Source: Fodinibius roseus (GTDB taxonomy: Bacteria > Bacteroidota > Rhodothermia > Balneolales > Balneolaceae). Taken from it: 64,000 nucleotides of DNA. The position numbers were made by a program, and so were the translations under genes. How positions within the stretch are numbered: position 1 is the first letter of the stretch; each line of letters starts with the position of its first letter. The notes under the pieces were generated by a model. The model was not told the origin of the DNA. It worked only from the letters and a program-made list of their open reading frames with translations, and searched no databases. The DNA lies in the NCBI RefSeq assembly GCF_900129315.1, contig NZ_FQUS01000001.1, forward strand, positions 372,001-436,000, read 5' to 3'. Below are positions 46,251 to 55,477 of this stretch, piece by piece.

Positions 46251-47535
46251 ATTGATCGAGCTTGCGATATAATGTCCGTTCACTTATACCCAGCGCTTCT
46301 GATGCCTTGCGGCGATTACCCTCAAATTTTTGCAGTGCCTGTTCTATGAGGAATTGCTCGGTCTTTTCAATAGAAGGGATCGTCCCGGTATTGAAGAACC
46401 GGTTAAATATTTTTTCGTCCTGCTCCTCTCTTTCTTCTGAGATATCAGCTTCGGCAAAAGACTGTACGCCTATATCCTCATCGGCCGTGTCATCAACGTC
46501 AATATCCAGGTCCGACATATTGCTGTGCTGTACTTCATCCTGGATGTTTTGGGGCAAAGCTTTCAGATTTTTTTGAGAAAAAGTGGAATACAGAAAAGTG
46601 CCGAGCATTTTCTTTAGTTCGCTAATATCATTACGAAGCTCTACCAATGCCCGGTAAATAAGTTGCTGTTCCCCGTCTCCGAAGGCTCCATTTGATGAGG
46701 TATTTTTGTGCTGATCAGCTAACATCGGCAGGTTATCGGCAGAACCGGTGTGCTGACGTCCCTTTAGATATTTCCGAAGCTTTTCGGTATCAATAAACTG
46801 TGATTTTTCCAGTACAACCAGTTGCTCGGCAACGTTGCGCAATTCCCGGACGTTACCCGGCCACCGATAGGAGATCAGAAGCTCTTTGGCATCGTCTGAA
46901 AATCCCTTGAATACAGAATCATATTTGGCTGAAAATTCAGTGACAAAGGTCCGGAAAATGGGGATGATATCATCCGGCCTTTCCCTGAGGGGAGGAAGTT
47001 TAACCTTAACGGTGTCAAGCCGGTAGTAAAGATCTTCCCTGAATTTTTCCTCCTGTACAAGATTCCAAAGATCTTTGTTCGTCGCTGCAATAACCCTTAC
47101 GTCCGTGGTGCGCATCTTACTGGAACCGACACGAAAATATTCTCCCGACTCAAGAACGCGCAGCAGCTTCACCTGTACATTGGGCGGGGTGTCTCCGATT
47201 TCATCCAGAAAGATGGTCCCGCCGTCGGCTTTTTCAAAATAGCCTTCCCGGGCTTCATGAGCGCCGGTAAAAGCGCCTTTTTCATGGCCAAAAAGCTCGC
47301 TTTCGATGATGCCTTCAGGAATGGCACCGCAGTTCACGATAACCATATTTTCATTTTTTCGCTTGCTTACTTCATGGATGGCCTTGGCCGTTATATCCTT
47401 GCCTACTCCGCTTTCGCCCTCCAGGAGAATGGTGATATCGGTATCAGCTACCTGTATAACTTTGTCAATAACCTGCTTGAGTGCAGCTGATTCGCCGATG
47501 AGTCCAAATCGTTCCTGAAATGCTTCGCGGTCCAT
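46237..47535 (-). CDS. Sigma-54-dependent activator without receiver domain
   Basis: This 432-residue enhancer-binding protein starts directly with the AAA+ domain: Walker A GESGVGKD (40-47), the sigma-54 contact loop GAFTGA (87-92) and Walker B GGTIFLDEIGD. A linker (about 265-370) rich in acidic residues and a Fis-type helix-turn-helix (RRKASEALGISERTLYRKL) complete it. It lacks any N-terminal sensor or receiver, so its activity must be set by level or by a partner. It is the first gene of the sigma-54/lptE/TPR unit. Confidence 0.93.
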   Translation of the reverse strand: MDREAFQERFGLIGESAALKQVIDKVIQVADTDITILLEGESGVGKDITAKAIHEVSKRKNENMVIVNCGAIPEGIIESELFGHEKGAFTGAHEAREGYFEKADGGTIFLDEIGDTPPNVQVKLLRVLESGEYFRVGSSKMRTTDVRVIAATNKDLWNLVQEEKFREDLYYRLDTVKVKLPPLRERPDDIIPIFRTFVTEFSAKYDSVFKGFSDDAKELLISYRWPGNVRELRNVAEQLVVLEKSQFIDTEKLRKYLKGRQHTGSADNLPMLADQHKNTSSNGAFGDGEQQLIYRALVELRNDISELKKMLGTFLYSTFSQKNLKALPQNIQDEVQHSNMSDLDIDVDDTADEDIGVQSFAEADISEEREEQDEKIFNRFFNTGTIPSIEKTEQFLIEQALQKFEGNRRKASEALGISERTLYRKLDQYDLQ

Positions 47536-47841
47536 AGGAAAAACGCCAGTTTAAAGTCTTAAATACTTTTTTATTCTCTATCCCAAAGGTAATAATTACT
47601 CATTTAGATACCTAAATTAACCTGCTTGCGGGTTACCATAAATTAAATATTATTTAATGGTGTGCCGGGCATGTGGATCTGTCTTGCCTGAGACCAACGC
47701 TCCCGGGTTGTGCTTTCGGTACAACGAAAAGAATAGTCAAAAATTGAATAAAAAAGATTTTTTTGAATTTCCCCCTTTCATTTAAAATTTCAATGGTTAT
47801 TTTTACGGTTTAAAATAGCAGGAAGAGTATATTCATGGCAT
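47536..47841. other. Divergent promoter region between the sigma-54 activator and the GH13_18 gene
   Basis: AT-rich and non-coding. It contains a small inverted repeat (aacctgc-tt-gcgggtt near 47618). Promoters for both directions must be here, but no clear consensus could be placed. Confidence 0.35.
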
Positions 47842-49575
47842 ATGGTTTTTGAGCAAAAGGTTTTGGAGCATCTTCGTGTAATTTATGACCGAGACACTGC
47901 AGAAACACTTGTCGACCGTATCGATGAATTGTTCTCGGATTACGGGTTCAGAGTTCAGGAGAAACAGACTAACTATCCCTCCTGGAGCGAACAGGACGCG
48001 ATATTAATCGCTTATGGAGATGTCATTAATCAAAATGGACGGGCCAACCATAAAATCCGGTTCCTGGATAATTTTCTCAGCCGGTATCTGAATGATGCTG
48101 TAAATTCGGTTCATATTTTGCCTTTTTTCCCGAGTTCTTCGGACGAGGGCTTTTCGGTCATAGACTATAAGCAGGTTCGGGACGATCTGGGAGAATGGTC
48201 TGACGTGGAGCATATGGCCGGTAAATACCGCCTGATGGCGGATTTGGTCATCAACCATACCTCACGCTTTAGTGAATGGTTTGAAAATTACCAGATGCGC
48301 AAGGAGCCCGGTAAGGATTATTTTATCGAGATTGATCCGTCCGTGAACCTCTCCAAGGTTATTCGTCCCCGCAGCTCCCCCTTATATACAGCCGTGGAAA
48401 CCAGCAATGGTCTTCGGCACGTGTGGACCACCTTCAGTGATGATCAAATTGATCTGGATTTTTCTAATCCGGATGTGCTGCTTGAATTTATCGATATATT
48501 TCTTTTCTATCTTTCGAAAGGGATCAGTCTGATTCGGCTGGATGCCATCGCGTACTTGTGGAAAGAGATAGGAACGAAGTCTATCCATCTGGAAAAGACA
48601 CATCATGTCGTCAAGCTTTTCCGGGATATCGTGGATCATATTGATATTGATGCTATCCTTATTACAGAAACCAACGTGCCGTTCGAGGAAAATGTGAGCT
48701 ATTTCGGAGAAGGCGATGAGGCCCATATGATTTACCAGTTCAGCCTGCCGCCCCTGCTGCTGCATGCTCTTCTGACGGAAAATTCCCGGTACCTTACCGA
48801 ATGGGCCAGCGAACTGCCCGAGCCGCCGAAAGGGTGTACCTATTTCAACTTCACGGCCTCCCATGATGGTATCGGGGTTCGTCCACTGGAAGGCCTGGTA
48901 CCGGAGGATGAGTTCGACTACCTTATGGAAAGCACCAAGGAGCGTGGGGGATTTGTATCCTACAAAACCAATTCCGACGGTACCCAAAGTCCCTATGAGT
49001 TGAATATCACCTACTTCGATGCTTTTTCGGAACCGGGACAGGAGGAGACGGAACTTCAGATGAAGCGCTACCTGAATTCCCAGATCATTATGCTGAGTCT
49101 GCAGGGCGTACCCGGCATCTATTTTCAGAATCTGGTGGCTTCGAAAAACTATGTTGCCGGCGTTTTGAAAAAGGGCGAAAAACGTTCGATCAACCGGAAA
49201 AAATGGAGCTACGAGGAGCTGACAAAAAGGGTAGAGGATGAGTCCGATCCAGCTCATATTGTATTGAATTTTTATAAAAAGGCACTGAATATCCGAAAGA
49301 AGCATCCCGCCTTTAACCCCGAAGCCGAGCAGAAAGTATTGGATTTAGGCAGTGAGCTGTTTGCTTTTACCCGGACGGCCGTCCAGCAGGAAGAAGAAAT
49401 CCTGGTGATAAGCAACATGACCGCCCACGACGTAAGGTTGCCCGATGCCGACCTTTCCATGTTTTTTGAATCAGAAGAACGTAAAGAAGTAACAGACCTG
49501 TTAACGGATAAGCCGCAGTCTGTTTCGCCTGAATTAATGTTGGATCCTTTTGAAACGCTTTGGCTGTCCCGTTAG
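47842..49575 (+). CDS. GH13_18 phosphorylase, probably glucosylglycerate or sucrose phosphorylase
   Basis: This 577-residue enzyme has the sucrose-phosphorylase-type barrel: HILPFFPSSSDEGFSVIDY, LMADLVINHTSRFSEWF, the nucleophile in LIRLDAIAYLWKE, the acid/base in ITETNVPFEENVSYFG and TASHDGIGVRPLEG. GH13_18 includes sucrose phosphorylase, sucrose-6-phosphate phosphorylase, glucosylglycerol phosphorylase and glucosylglycerate phosphorylase. The convergent neighbours encode glucosyl-3-phosphoglycerate synthase and a HAD protein, so glucosylglycerate phosphorylase (release of glucose 1-phosphate plus glycerate) is the best guess. It is cytoplasmic. Confidence 0.88.
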   Translation: MVFEQKVLEHLRVIYDRDTAETLVDRIDELFSDYGFRVQEKQTNYPSWSEQDAILIAYGDVINQNGRANHKIRFLDNFLSRYLNDAVNSVHILPFFPSSSDEGFSVIDYKQVRDDLGEWSDVEHMAGKYRLMADLVINHTSRFSEWFENYQMRKEPGKDYFIEIDPSVNLSKVIRPRSSPLYTAVETSNGLRHVWTTFSDDQIDLDFSNPDVLLEFIDIFLFYLSKGISLIRLDAIAYLWKEIGTKSIHLEKTHHVVKLFRDIVDHIDIDAILITETNVPFEENVSYFGEGDEAHMIYQFSLPPLLLHALLTENSRYLTEWASELPEPPKGCTYFNFTASHDGIGVRPLEGLVPEDEFDYLMESTKERGGFVSYKTNSDGTQSPYELNITYFDAFSEPGQEETELQMKRYLNSQIIMLSLQGVPGIYFQNLVASKNYVAGVLKKGEKRSINRKKWSYEELTKRVEDESDPAHIVLNFYKKALNIRKKHPAFNPEAEQKVLDLGSELFAFTRTAVQQEEEILVISNMTAHDVRLPDADLSMFFESEERKEVTDLLTDKPQSVSPELMLDPFETLWLSR

Positions 49576-49584
49576 AAGCCGGTG

Positions 49585-50487
49585 CTAAGTCGACAGGCAA
49601 TCATTGATCTGGCTGAGATCGTCCACAATAAGATCGGGACGATACCGGGTCTTTTTCAGATCGCCCGGCTGGTGACGAATGGATCGCTGGTCTCCCACAT
49701 ACAGGGCGGTCCGCAATCCCAGTTCTTTGGCCGGTTCTATATCTTTGCGGATATCATTGCCCACGTATAATACTTCCCGGGGTTCCAGCTTCTCCCTTTT
49801 GGCTGCTTCTGTAAATAGGCTGTAGAGCTCGGTTGAAGGTTTTTTTCGTCCGGTTTCGTAGGACCAGATCAACAATTCCTTGTTAAATCCAAAGGAGGCC
49901 GGCGACTGATTGAGCAAAGCTTCGAAAGCAATAGGGGTATAGTACTGGGAATTGGAAATGATGCCGAGTTCCAGTCCGCGATTTTTTAATGATCCCAGGA
50001 CGGCAGAAAGGTTGGGAACAGGCCAGATATCATTGATACGAAATTCAAACTCAATGCCGAACTGAATGGCCTTACTACGACTTGTGTCGCCACGTATATC
50101 ACCTGATTCCATGAGTTCGTTCAGGACATCCAGCCAGACGGCAACAATATTGGGTTCCGGATATTCGATCCCCTTATCCCGTGCCCTGCGGACGTGATTT
50201 TCGACGGTTTGCTCAAAAATGCTGATGCCCCTGGGGCCGACATCCGGCCTGGATATGGAAAATCCGCTGTCTTCCAGCGCTTCGACAAACCAGCCGGGGC
50301 TCTGCTGCTGTTGCTGCTCATCAACCCCGATATCTCCCACTGCCGAGATAAACATAGTCCCGTAAAAATCGTAGGCCACACAGCGAATCCCCCTGATCTT
50401 CTGCAGCCGGGTTGCGTGTCCCGTTGAAACAGGCTCGAGCGGGTGAGTGAGCGTACGTATGCGTTGGATCAGCTGCTCTTTATTCAT
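49585..50487 (-). CDS. HAD-superfamily hydrolase, candidate glucosyl-3-phosphoglycerate phosphatase
   Basis: This 300-residue HAD protein has motif I AYDFYGTMF, motif II LGIISNSQYYT, and motif III/IV VLYVGNDIRKDIEPAKELG. The cap domain lies between about residues 60 and 165. The second Asp of motif I is Tyr (DxYGT), as in L-2-haloacid dehalogenases and some uncharacterised HADs, so phosphatase activity is not certain. It begins five bases after gpgS, which makes dephosphorylation of glucosyl-3-phosphoglycerate the natural hypothesis. Confidence 0.82.
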   Translation of the reverse strand: MNKEQLIQRIRTLTHPLEPVSTGHATRLQKIRGIRCVAYDFYGTMFISAVGDIGVDEQQQQQSPGWFVEALEDSGFSISRPDVGPRGISIFEQTVENHVRRARDKGIEYPEPNIVAVWLDVLNELMESGDIRGDTSRSKAIQFGIEFEFRINDIWPVPNLSAVLGSLKNRGLELGIISNSQYYTPIAFEALLNQSPASFGFNKELLIWSYETGRKKPSTELYSLFTEAAKREKLEPREVLYVGNDIRKDIEPAKELGLRTALYVGDQRSIRHQPGDLKKTRYRPDLIVDDLSQINDCLST

Positions 50488-50492
50488 CTTTG

Positions 50493-51491
50493 TTAATCCA
50501 TCGATCGATTGAATTTTTTGCGATATTCATCAATTTCAATCATAGGAGGACGCTCTTCTTCAATGATTTCAAGTTCAACTTGCTCATAGGTGTTGTCTTT
50601 TGCCTGCGTTTGCCGCAAGATTGTGTTAAAATCAGAAATATCCTGAATGATATCGAGTGCTTTAGCCCGCTTGATGAATGTCTGCAGGATACCAAAAGCC
50701 ATCTTGCCCAAAGCCCGCGTAGGCTTATTTTCATGCACGCGCTGGTCCAGATCGGTTTGAGCAAAGGCATCGAGGCCATATTTGGTATATACGTCAATAA
50801 GATGAGAGGTTTCAACCCCGTAGCCAATAGGAAAGTTTATATTCTCTAATACTTCCCGCCGAACAGCATACTCTCCCGAAAGCGGTTGGATGATTCCGGT
50901 AAGTTCCGGAAAATACAGCGAGAAGAGGGGACGTATCAGGATTTCTGTCACGCGTCCCCCGCCCGAAGGTCGTACCGAACCCGATACGGCAAGGGGACGA
51001 TCATAAAACGCTTTTACATATTTGACTTCCTCGCGATAAATCAGCGGGGCCACCAGTCCGTATACAAAACGGGGATGGATATTACTGATATCGGCATCGA
51101 CATAGACAATGATGTCGCCTTCCAGCTGGTGTATCGCCTTCCAAAGGTTTTCACCTTTGCCTTTCTTCTTTTCCAGTCCGGGCAGGATATCATCAGCGAG
51201 ATATACATCCGCTCCGAAGTTTGCTGCTATTTCACGGGTCTGATCGTCCGATCCCGAGTCAATCACTGCGATTTCATCGAGCAACGGATACCGGTCAACC
51301 AGTTCCGACTTAAAGATAATAACTTCTTTTCCGATCGTTTTTTCTTCATTGAGCGTGGGGAGACACAAAGAGATGGTCAGCCCATTTTTTTCTTTTTTTT
51401 CAACCAGTTTTTTCAAGTCCCAAAACTGTGAGTGGTGATAGGTGTTGTCGTCGATCCAATTTTTAAGCTTCTTCACAATAACCTCCATCAA
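50493..51491 (-). CDS. gpgS: Glucosyl-3-phosphoglycerate synthase (GT81)
   Basis: This 332-residue GT-A glycosyltransferase moves glucose from a nucleotide sugar to 3-phosphoglycerate, the first step of glucosylglycerate synthesis. Family blocks are SLCLPTLNEEKTIGKEV, VIDSGSDDQTREIA, KGKGENLWKAI, YVDADISNIHPRFVYGL and GYGVETSHLIDVY. Length and layout are typical. It overlaps the M20-like gene upstream by up to 29 bases. Glucosylglycerate is a compatible solute under salt or nitrogen stress, which fits a halophile. Confidence 0.92.
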   Translation of the reverse strand: MMEVIVKKLKNWIDDNTYHHSQFWDLKKLVEKKEKNGLTISLCLPTLNEEKTIGKEVIIFKSELVDRYPLLDEIAVIDSGSDDQTREIAANFGADVYLADDILPGLEKKKGKGENLWKAIHQLEGDIIVYVDADISNIHPRFVYGLVAPLIYREEVKYVKAFYDRPLAVSGSVRPSGGGRVTEILIRPLFSLYFPELTGIIQPLSGEYAVRREVLENINFPIGYGVETSHLIDVYTKYGLDAFAQTDLDQRVHENKPTRALGKMAFGILQTFIKRAKALDIIQDISDFNTILRQTQAKDNTYEQVELEIIEEERPPMIEIDEYRKKFNRSMD

Positions 51492-52632
51492 TTGCTAATA
51501 ATGTGCCGATAATTTGTGCGATACCGGTGTATATGGGCTTGATTTCAATGCTTTCATTAGTTTCATGAATATTGTCGCCGTGCGTGAGACCAAGGGTTAT
51601 CGCCGGAATATCCTTGTCGATAAAGGCAGAGAGCTCAGAAGTACTGGGACCGGGGCGAGGGGCAATATCCAGCTGGTCCATGATACGGCGGGTATGGCGT
51701 ATCAGCGGGTGAGAGAATGAAACACCACCCGGCTCACGTTGGGCAAAGATATCAAGGTGGATGGTATCGCCGCTTTGGGATGCTACTTCCGTTACAATCT
51801 CTTCCATCGACCGGTGAATATCCTGCACCATCCCGGAAGATTCCGAACGAATTTCAAACTGAAGCTTGGCTTTAAGAGCCGTGGTATTAAAAGAACTTCC
51901 GCCTTCTATAGAGCCCATAACAATGCTGGTTCGGGGACGTTGAGGCAGACGTATTTCATTGATATGATTGATTACCTCGTTGAGAGTGAGAATAGCACTG
52001 GCATCTCCAAAACGGGACCAGTCGTATTCTTCGGGGACCCGGCAGGTTATCTCACCCCGTTTCATACCAATGGAAGTATGACTCAGGCGACCCAGTTCGA
52101 CGCCTTCAATGCCCACCCCCGCCTTGATAGGCTGTTCAAAATTGGAAAGAAAAAAACGGAGTCCCTCCAGATCTCCGCGTCCCAGGCTTCGGGTAGCGCC
52201 CATGAGAATAAGATTGTGATTCAATTCGATATCCAGTTTCTCCAGAAAAGTGGGGAGGGTCGACAGAACAGCCAGTCCAAGACTGTTGTCGGCAACCCCT
52301 GCACCGGTAACGCTCTCGGGTTGAATCTGTATGGTATGATCCACTTTGGTGTTGAAGACGGTATCGGCATGGGCCACTACCAGGACGTTACCACTGTTTT
52401 CTTTTCCCTCTAAAATACCGATGCCATTACCGACTTCATCAACCGAGTTTTTGGTAATACTGGCTTCTTTGAATCGGTTCAGTACAAACTCCATACGTTT
52501 ATCCTCCCCGAAAGTGGGAGCCGGAATTTCTCCAACCATGACCAGGTTGGCCAAAAGAATTTCTCTCAGCTCCTGTGCCGTTTTTCTGATTTCGGAAAGC
52601 GAACCCAGAATGTCTTCAAATGACTGTTCCAC
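51463..52632 (-). CDS. M20-family metallopeptidase-like protein with an altered active site
   Basis: This 389-residue protein has the M20 catalytic-domain layout: VLVVAHADTVF (His88, Asp90), GAGVADNSLGLAVLS (Asp115) and LTHGDNIHETNES (terminal His), with a dimerisation domain between about 190 and 300. The Glu-Glu pair that supplies the general base and a metal ligand is absent; the matching position reads LMGATRSLGRGD. It may bind one metal or none. It heads the gpgS/HAD operon, so a role linked to glucosylglycerate is inferred from position only. Confidence 0.8.
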   Translation of the reverse strand: MEQSFEDILGSLSEIRKTAQELREILLANLVMVGEIPAPTFGEDKRMEFVLNRFKEASITKNSVDEVGNGIGILEGKENSGNVLVVAHADTVFNTKVDHTIQIQPESVTGAGVADNSLGLAVLSTLPTFLEKLDIELNHNLILMGATRSLGRGDLEGLRFFLSNFEQPIKAGVGIEGVELGRLSHTSIGMKRGEITCRVPEEYDWSRFGDASAILTLNEVINHINEIRLPQRPRTSIVMGSIEGGSSFNTTALKAKLQFEIRSESSGMVQDIHRSMEEIVTEVASQSGDTIHLDIFAQREPGGVSFSHPLIRHTRRIMDQLDIAPRPGPSTSELSAFIDKDIPAITLGLTHGDNIHETNESIEIKPIYTGIAQIIGTLLAIDGGYCEEA

Positions 52633-52788
52633 TGTTTTCTCCTTAGATTAACGGTTGCCTTTGTAGTGCGTTAAAAGGTAAAAAATCATATCTCTATAAA
52701 GATAAGTAAGATATATTTTAAAGCTATTCCAAAGAGATGATATTTCCTCGCACATATTTACAGAAGGCTTAATTATAAAAAATAATTT

Positions 52789-52820
52789 TGTAACCATCAG
52801 CAATCATAATCGTCTTATAA
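52789..52820 (+). promoter_or_regulatory. ECF-type promoter of the sigma/anti-sigma operon
   Basis: TGTAACC (52789-52795) and CGTCTTATAA (52811-52820) are separated by exactly 15 bases. The same two boxes with the same spacing occur before the DUF4382 gene at 56758. It sits 90 bases before the ECF sigma gene, so it probably serves autoregulation. Confidence 0.75.
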
Positions 52821-52910
52821 TTAAAGTGGAAACTATCTGAACTTTAGTTTATGATATAATGGTGTTCGCTCTGCCGGCACTGTTACATATTCTTTAGTTT
52901 AATATTCCAG

Positions 52911-53471
52911 ATGAACAATTCGGAAGAAGAATTTCAGATAGTAGAAGCCGTCCTGAACGGGCAGAAGGATCGATATCGGGAATTAGTCGATCGGCATGCT
53001 CCATTGGTTTTTAATATCGTGAATCAATTTGTGAGTCGGAGGGAGGAAGCAGAAGAACTTGCTCAGGAAATATTTGTTAAAACCTATGAGAGGTTGTCTT
53101 CCTTTAACAAGCAATCGAAATTTTCTTCCTGGCTGTACCGTATTGCCTATAATCATTGCCGGGATTACGCAAAGAATATACGGCGAAAGAACGAATCCTT
53201 TGACGAAGTGAGAGAACAGGATCTCAAAAATAACATGGGAGGATATAGCATGCCGGATGCGGAACTGGAAAAAGCTGAATGGATTGCGCTGTTGAAGAAG
53301 GGATTAAAAGAGATTAACACCGATTATGCGGAAGCATTCTTAATGAAGTATGAAGCAGGAATGACGTACCAGGCCATGGCTCAACGGCTTGAGGCTTCCA
53401 AAGGAGCGCTGAAGGTGCGCGTATATAGAGCCAAAAAGGAATTAAAAGCTTTTATCGAACAAAACAGCTGA
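52911..53471 (+). CDS. ECF RNA polymerase sigma factor
   Basis: This 186-residue sigma factor has region 2 (YRELVDRHAPLVFNIVNQFV, then EEAEELAQEIFVKTYERLSS and SSWLYRIAYNHCRDYAKN) and region 4 (FLMKYEAGMTYQAMAQRLEA, then GALKVRVYRAKKELKAF). It differs clearly from the FecI-type sigma at 19497. The stop codon is three bases before the anti-sigma ATG. An ECF-type promoter lies just upstream and recurs before the DUF4382 gene. Confidence 0.94.
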   Translation: MNNSEEEFQIVEAVLNGQKDRYRELVDRHAPLVFNIVNQFVSRREEAEELAQEIFVKTYERLSSFNKQSKFSSWLYRIAYNHCRDYAKNIRRKNESFDEVREQDLKNNMGGYSMPDAELEKAEWIALLKKGLKEINTDYAEAFLMKYEAGMTYQAMAQRLEASKGALKVRVYRAKKELKAFIEQNS

Positions 53472-53474
53472 AAT

Positions 53475-54206
53475 ATGAAGAACAGGGAAGAACTATTCCA
53501 ACAATATGTCGACGGAGAGCTGTCGCCCCAGGAGGAGAAGCAGGCTCTTCATAAAATTGCAGAAGATGATGAGTTGCGTTCGATGCTTCGTTTTGAGCAT
53601 CAACTAAATGATACGGCATTCGTTGCTTTGCTTCAGTCGGAGGCCGACCCCGTGCCGGAGGGATTTTCAGAACGGGTGATGCAGGAAGTGTACGGGATGG
53701 GGGAATCATCCGATTCTTTGGGTGTTACCGGGCGTCTGCAGGCCTGGTATCGCAGCTTGTGGATTCCGAAACAGATACAATGGCGGCCTGCTTACGCTTT
53801 AGCTATCGCTGTTATACTGCTATTCTCGCTTGGCTATCCGCTGTATATGGTTCAGGATATGGGAAATGAACGTCCTTTTGCGAGTTCCGAAAGTGCTGGT
53901 TTGAATGATTCTGTCCGGCAGATCTCTTCCGGAGATGGCGGGGAAGAGGTCATTCTTCGCTTTTTTTATATCGATGAAGAAGCACAATCGGTATCCGTGG
54001 CGGGTGATTTCAATGACTGGGAGCCCGTTGAGCTGACCCGTCAGGAGGTAAACGGCGAAGAGGTCTGGACCGGCTTCGTATCGGTGAAGCGCGGCGAGCA
54101 CCATTACATGTTTGTGAAGAACGGGGAACAGTGGGTTACCGACCCGCTGGCTCCCGTGCACCGTGATGATGGTTTTGGCAATAAAAATGCTGTGATCTAT
54201 TTATGA
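53475..54206 (+). CDS. Anti-sigma factor with extracytoplasmic glycogen-binding (CBM48/AMPK-type) domain
   Basis: This 243-residue protein has a cytoplasmic helical anti-sigma part (about 1-95, YVDGELSPQEEKQALHKIAE) and one membrane helix (about 103-122, PAYALAIAVILLFSLGYPLY). The outer domain (about 155-243) is of the isoamylase/AMPK glycogen-binding type: VSVAGDFNDWEPVELTR, then EHHYMFVKNGEQWVTDPLAP. There is no zinc-type HxxxCxxC motif. Its outer part may sense an alpha-glucan or a partner protein. It overlaps the next start by four bases. Confidence 0.86.
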   Translation: MKNREELFQQYVDGELSPQEEKQALHKIAEDDELRSMLRFEHQLNDTAFVALLQSEADPVPEGFSERVMQEVYGMGESSDSLGVTGRLQAWYRSLWIPKQIQWRPAYALAIAVILLFSLGYPLYMVQDMGNERPFASSESAGLNDSVRQISSGDGGEEVILRFFYIDEEAQSVSVAGDFNDWEPVELTRQEVNGEEVWTGFVSVKRGEHHYMFVKNGEQWVTDPLAPVHRDDGFGNKNAVIYL

Positions 54207-55462
54207 AGCAACTCCCGTTCATCATATGCCTGCTCTTTTTGACAACACCATCCGGATTCGGCCAACATGGACAAACGGTGTTGTCTCTCGATTCACGGGT
54301 GGGATACTCGACGAACAGTTATTTAAATCCATTTTTGGGAGAATGGGACAGTACGGTGGAAACAGGATATAATTTTACGTCTCTCTTAGGCCGGTCGTTC
54401 TGGTACGGCAGCGGCCATTCTTTTTCACTGTCGGGAGGTGTGATCTATGAACCTTTTTTTGACAAACAGCTTTCCACCTGGAAGGGAGGAATAGGACTTG
54501 TGGACTATAACTACCGACTTACGAACAATGTTAGTATCGGAGTGGAGGGAGGGAGTAGTTATATGCAAAGCCAGTATAACCGAACATTCGCCTGGGTACA
54601 ACCCAAATTCACCTGGTTCCTGACGCCCTTTACGCTTCTTCGAACTAAACTGGGTTCCAACTTCAGAAGATATAGGAACTATGGAGAAGTGGATGAGCTA
54701 TCCGACCGGCTGGACCTCTACAGCCTGGAATTCGAAACATGGCCTACGTATCGCTGGAGGCTTACTGCCGGAATTTACGGGGGAATGGATACGTTGCCCG
54801 ATATTCAAGAAGGATTTACCACCCAGACTTCAGCAGGCTATTATTTTCGAAATGGAGCTTCGATAACCCTGACCGGTTATTTGCAGCAATACCAGTTTCA
54901 ACAAGCGATAACCGAAAGCAATGGAGGCACAAATGCGATTCCTCCTGGCGGGGGAGGATCTGCAACGGGGACTGCTGATCATACAAATCGCATTCTGCGT
55001 GTGGGATTGGAAAGCGCCCTGCCTGTGAGTAAACGTCTGGCCCTTTTTGCTGATATCGGGGCAATGCGCTTTTTAGACAATGCTGTGGAAGAGTCCACCA
55101 GCGATTTTAACGTTTCCGGAGGCATACGCTTCAGCATTGAGCCAAAATTAAACAGCGGCGCTCCTGCTATTACCCCCGAGTGGGAGAAAGAAGGGGAACA
55201 TCAGGAGATTCATATATCATTTTCGGGCGAAGGACGCCTGTATCTCGTTGGTAGTTTTAATAACTGGAACAAAGAGGGGATACCTTTAACAGAGCAGTCT
55301 GAGAATACATTCACCACCCAACTCTCACTGGAGATGGGGGCTTATGAATACAAAGTACTGAGAGTGCGGGGAGATTCAGAAGAGTGGCTTGAATTTTCCA
55401 ATGAAGTGTATACGGTCAGTGACGGGTTCGACAATGAAAATGCAATGATTTTAGTTGAATAA
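54203..55462 (+). CDS. Outer-membrane-type protein with C-terminal glycogen-binding domain
   Basis: This 419-residue protein has a signal peptide (FIICLLFLTTPSGFGQ) and a beta-barrel-like region (about 25-310, GYSTNSYLNPFLGEWDSTVE, FTSLLGRSFWYGSGHSFSLS). A C-terminal domain (about 330-419) is of the same AMPK/CBM48 type as in the anti-sigma factor: RLYLVGSFNNWNKEGIPLTE, then EYKVLRVRGDSEEWLEF. It overlaps the anti-sigma gene by four bases. The shared domain in two coupled genes suggests a common ligand or a direct interaction across the periplasm. Confidence 0.78.
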   Translation: MKQLPFIICLLFLTTPSGFGQHGQTVLSLDSRVGYSTNSYLNPFLGEWDSTVETGYNFTSLLGRSFWYGSGHSFSLSGGVIYEPFFDKQLSTWKGGIGLVDYNYRLTNNVSIGVEGGSSYMQSQYNRTFAWVQPKFTWFLTPFTLLRTKLGSNFRRYRNYGEVDELSDRLDLYSLEFETWPTYRWRLTAGIYGGMDTLPDIQEGFTTQTSAGYYFRNGASITLTGYLQQYQFQQAITESNGGTNAIPPGGGGSATGTADHTNRILRVGLESALPVSKRLALFADIGAMRFLDNAVEESTSDFNVSGGIRFSIEPKLNSGAPAITPEWEKEGEHQEIHISFSGEGRLYLVGSFNNWNKEGIPLTEQSENTFTTQLSLEMGAYEYKVLRVRGDSEEWLEFSNEVYTVSDGFDNENAMILVE

Positions 55463-55477
55463 TCATACCAAAAAATT

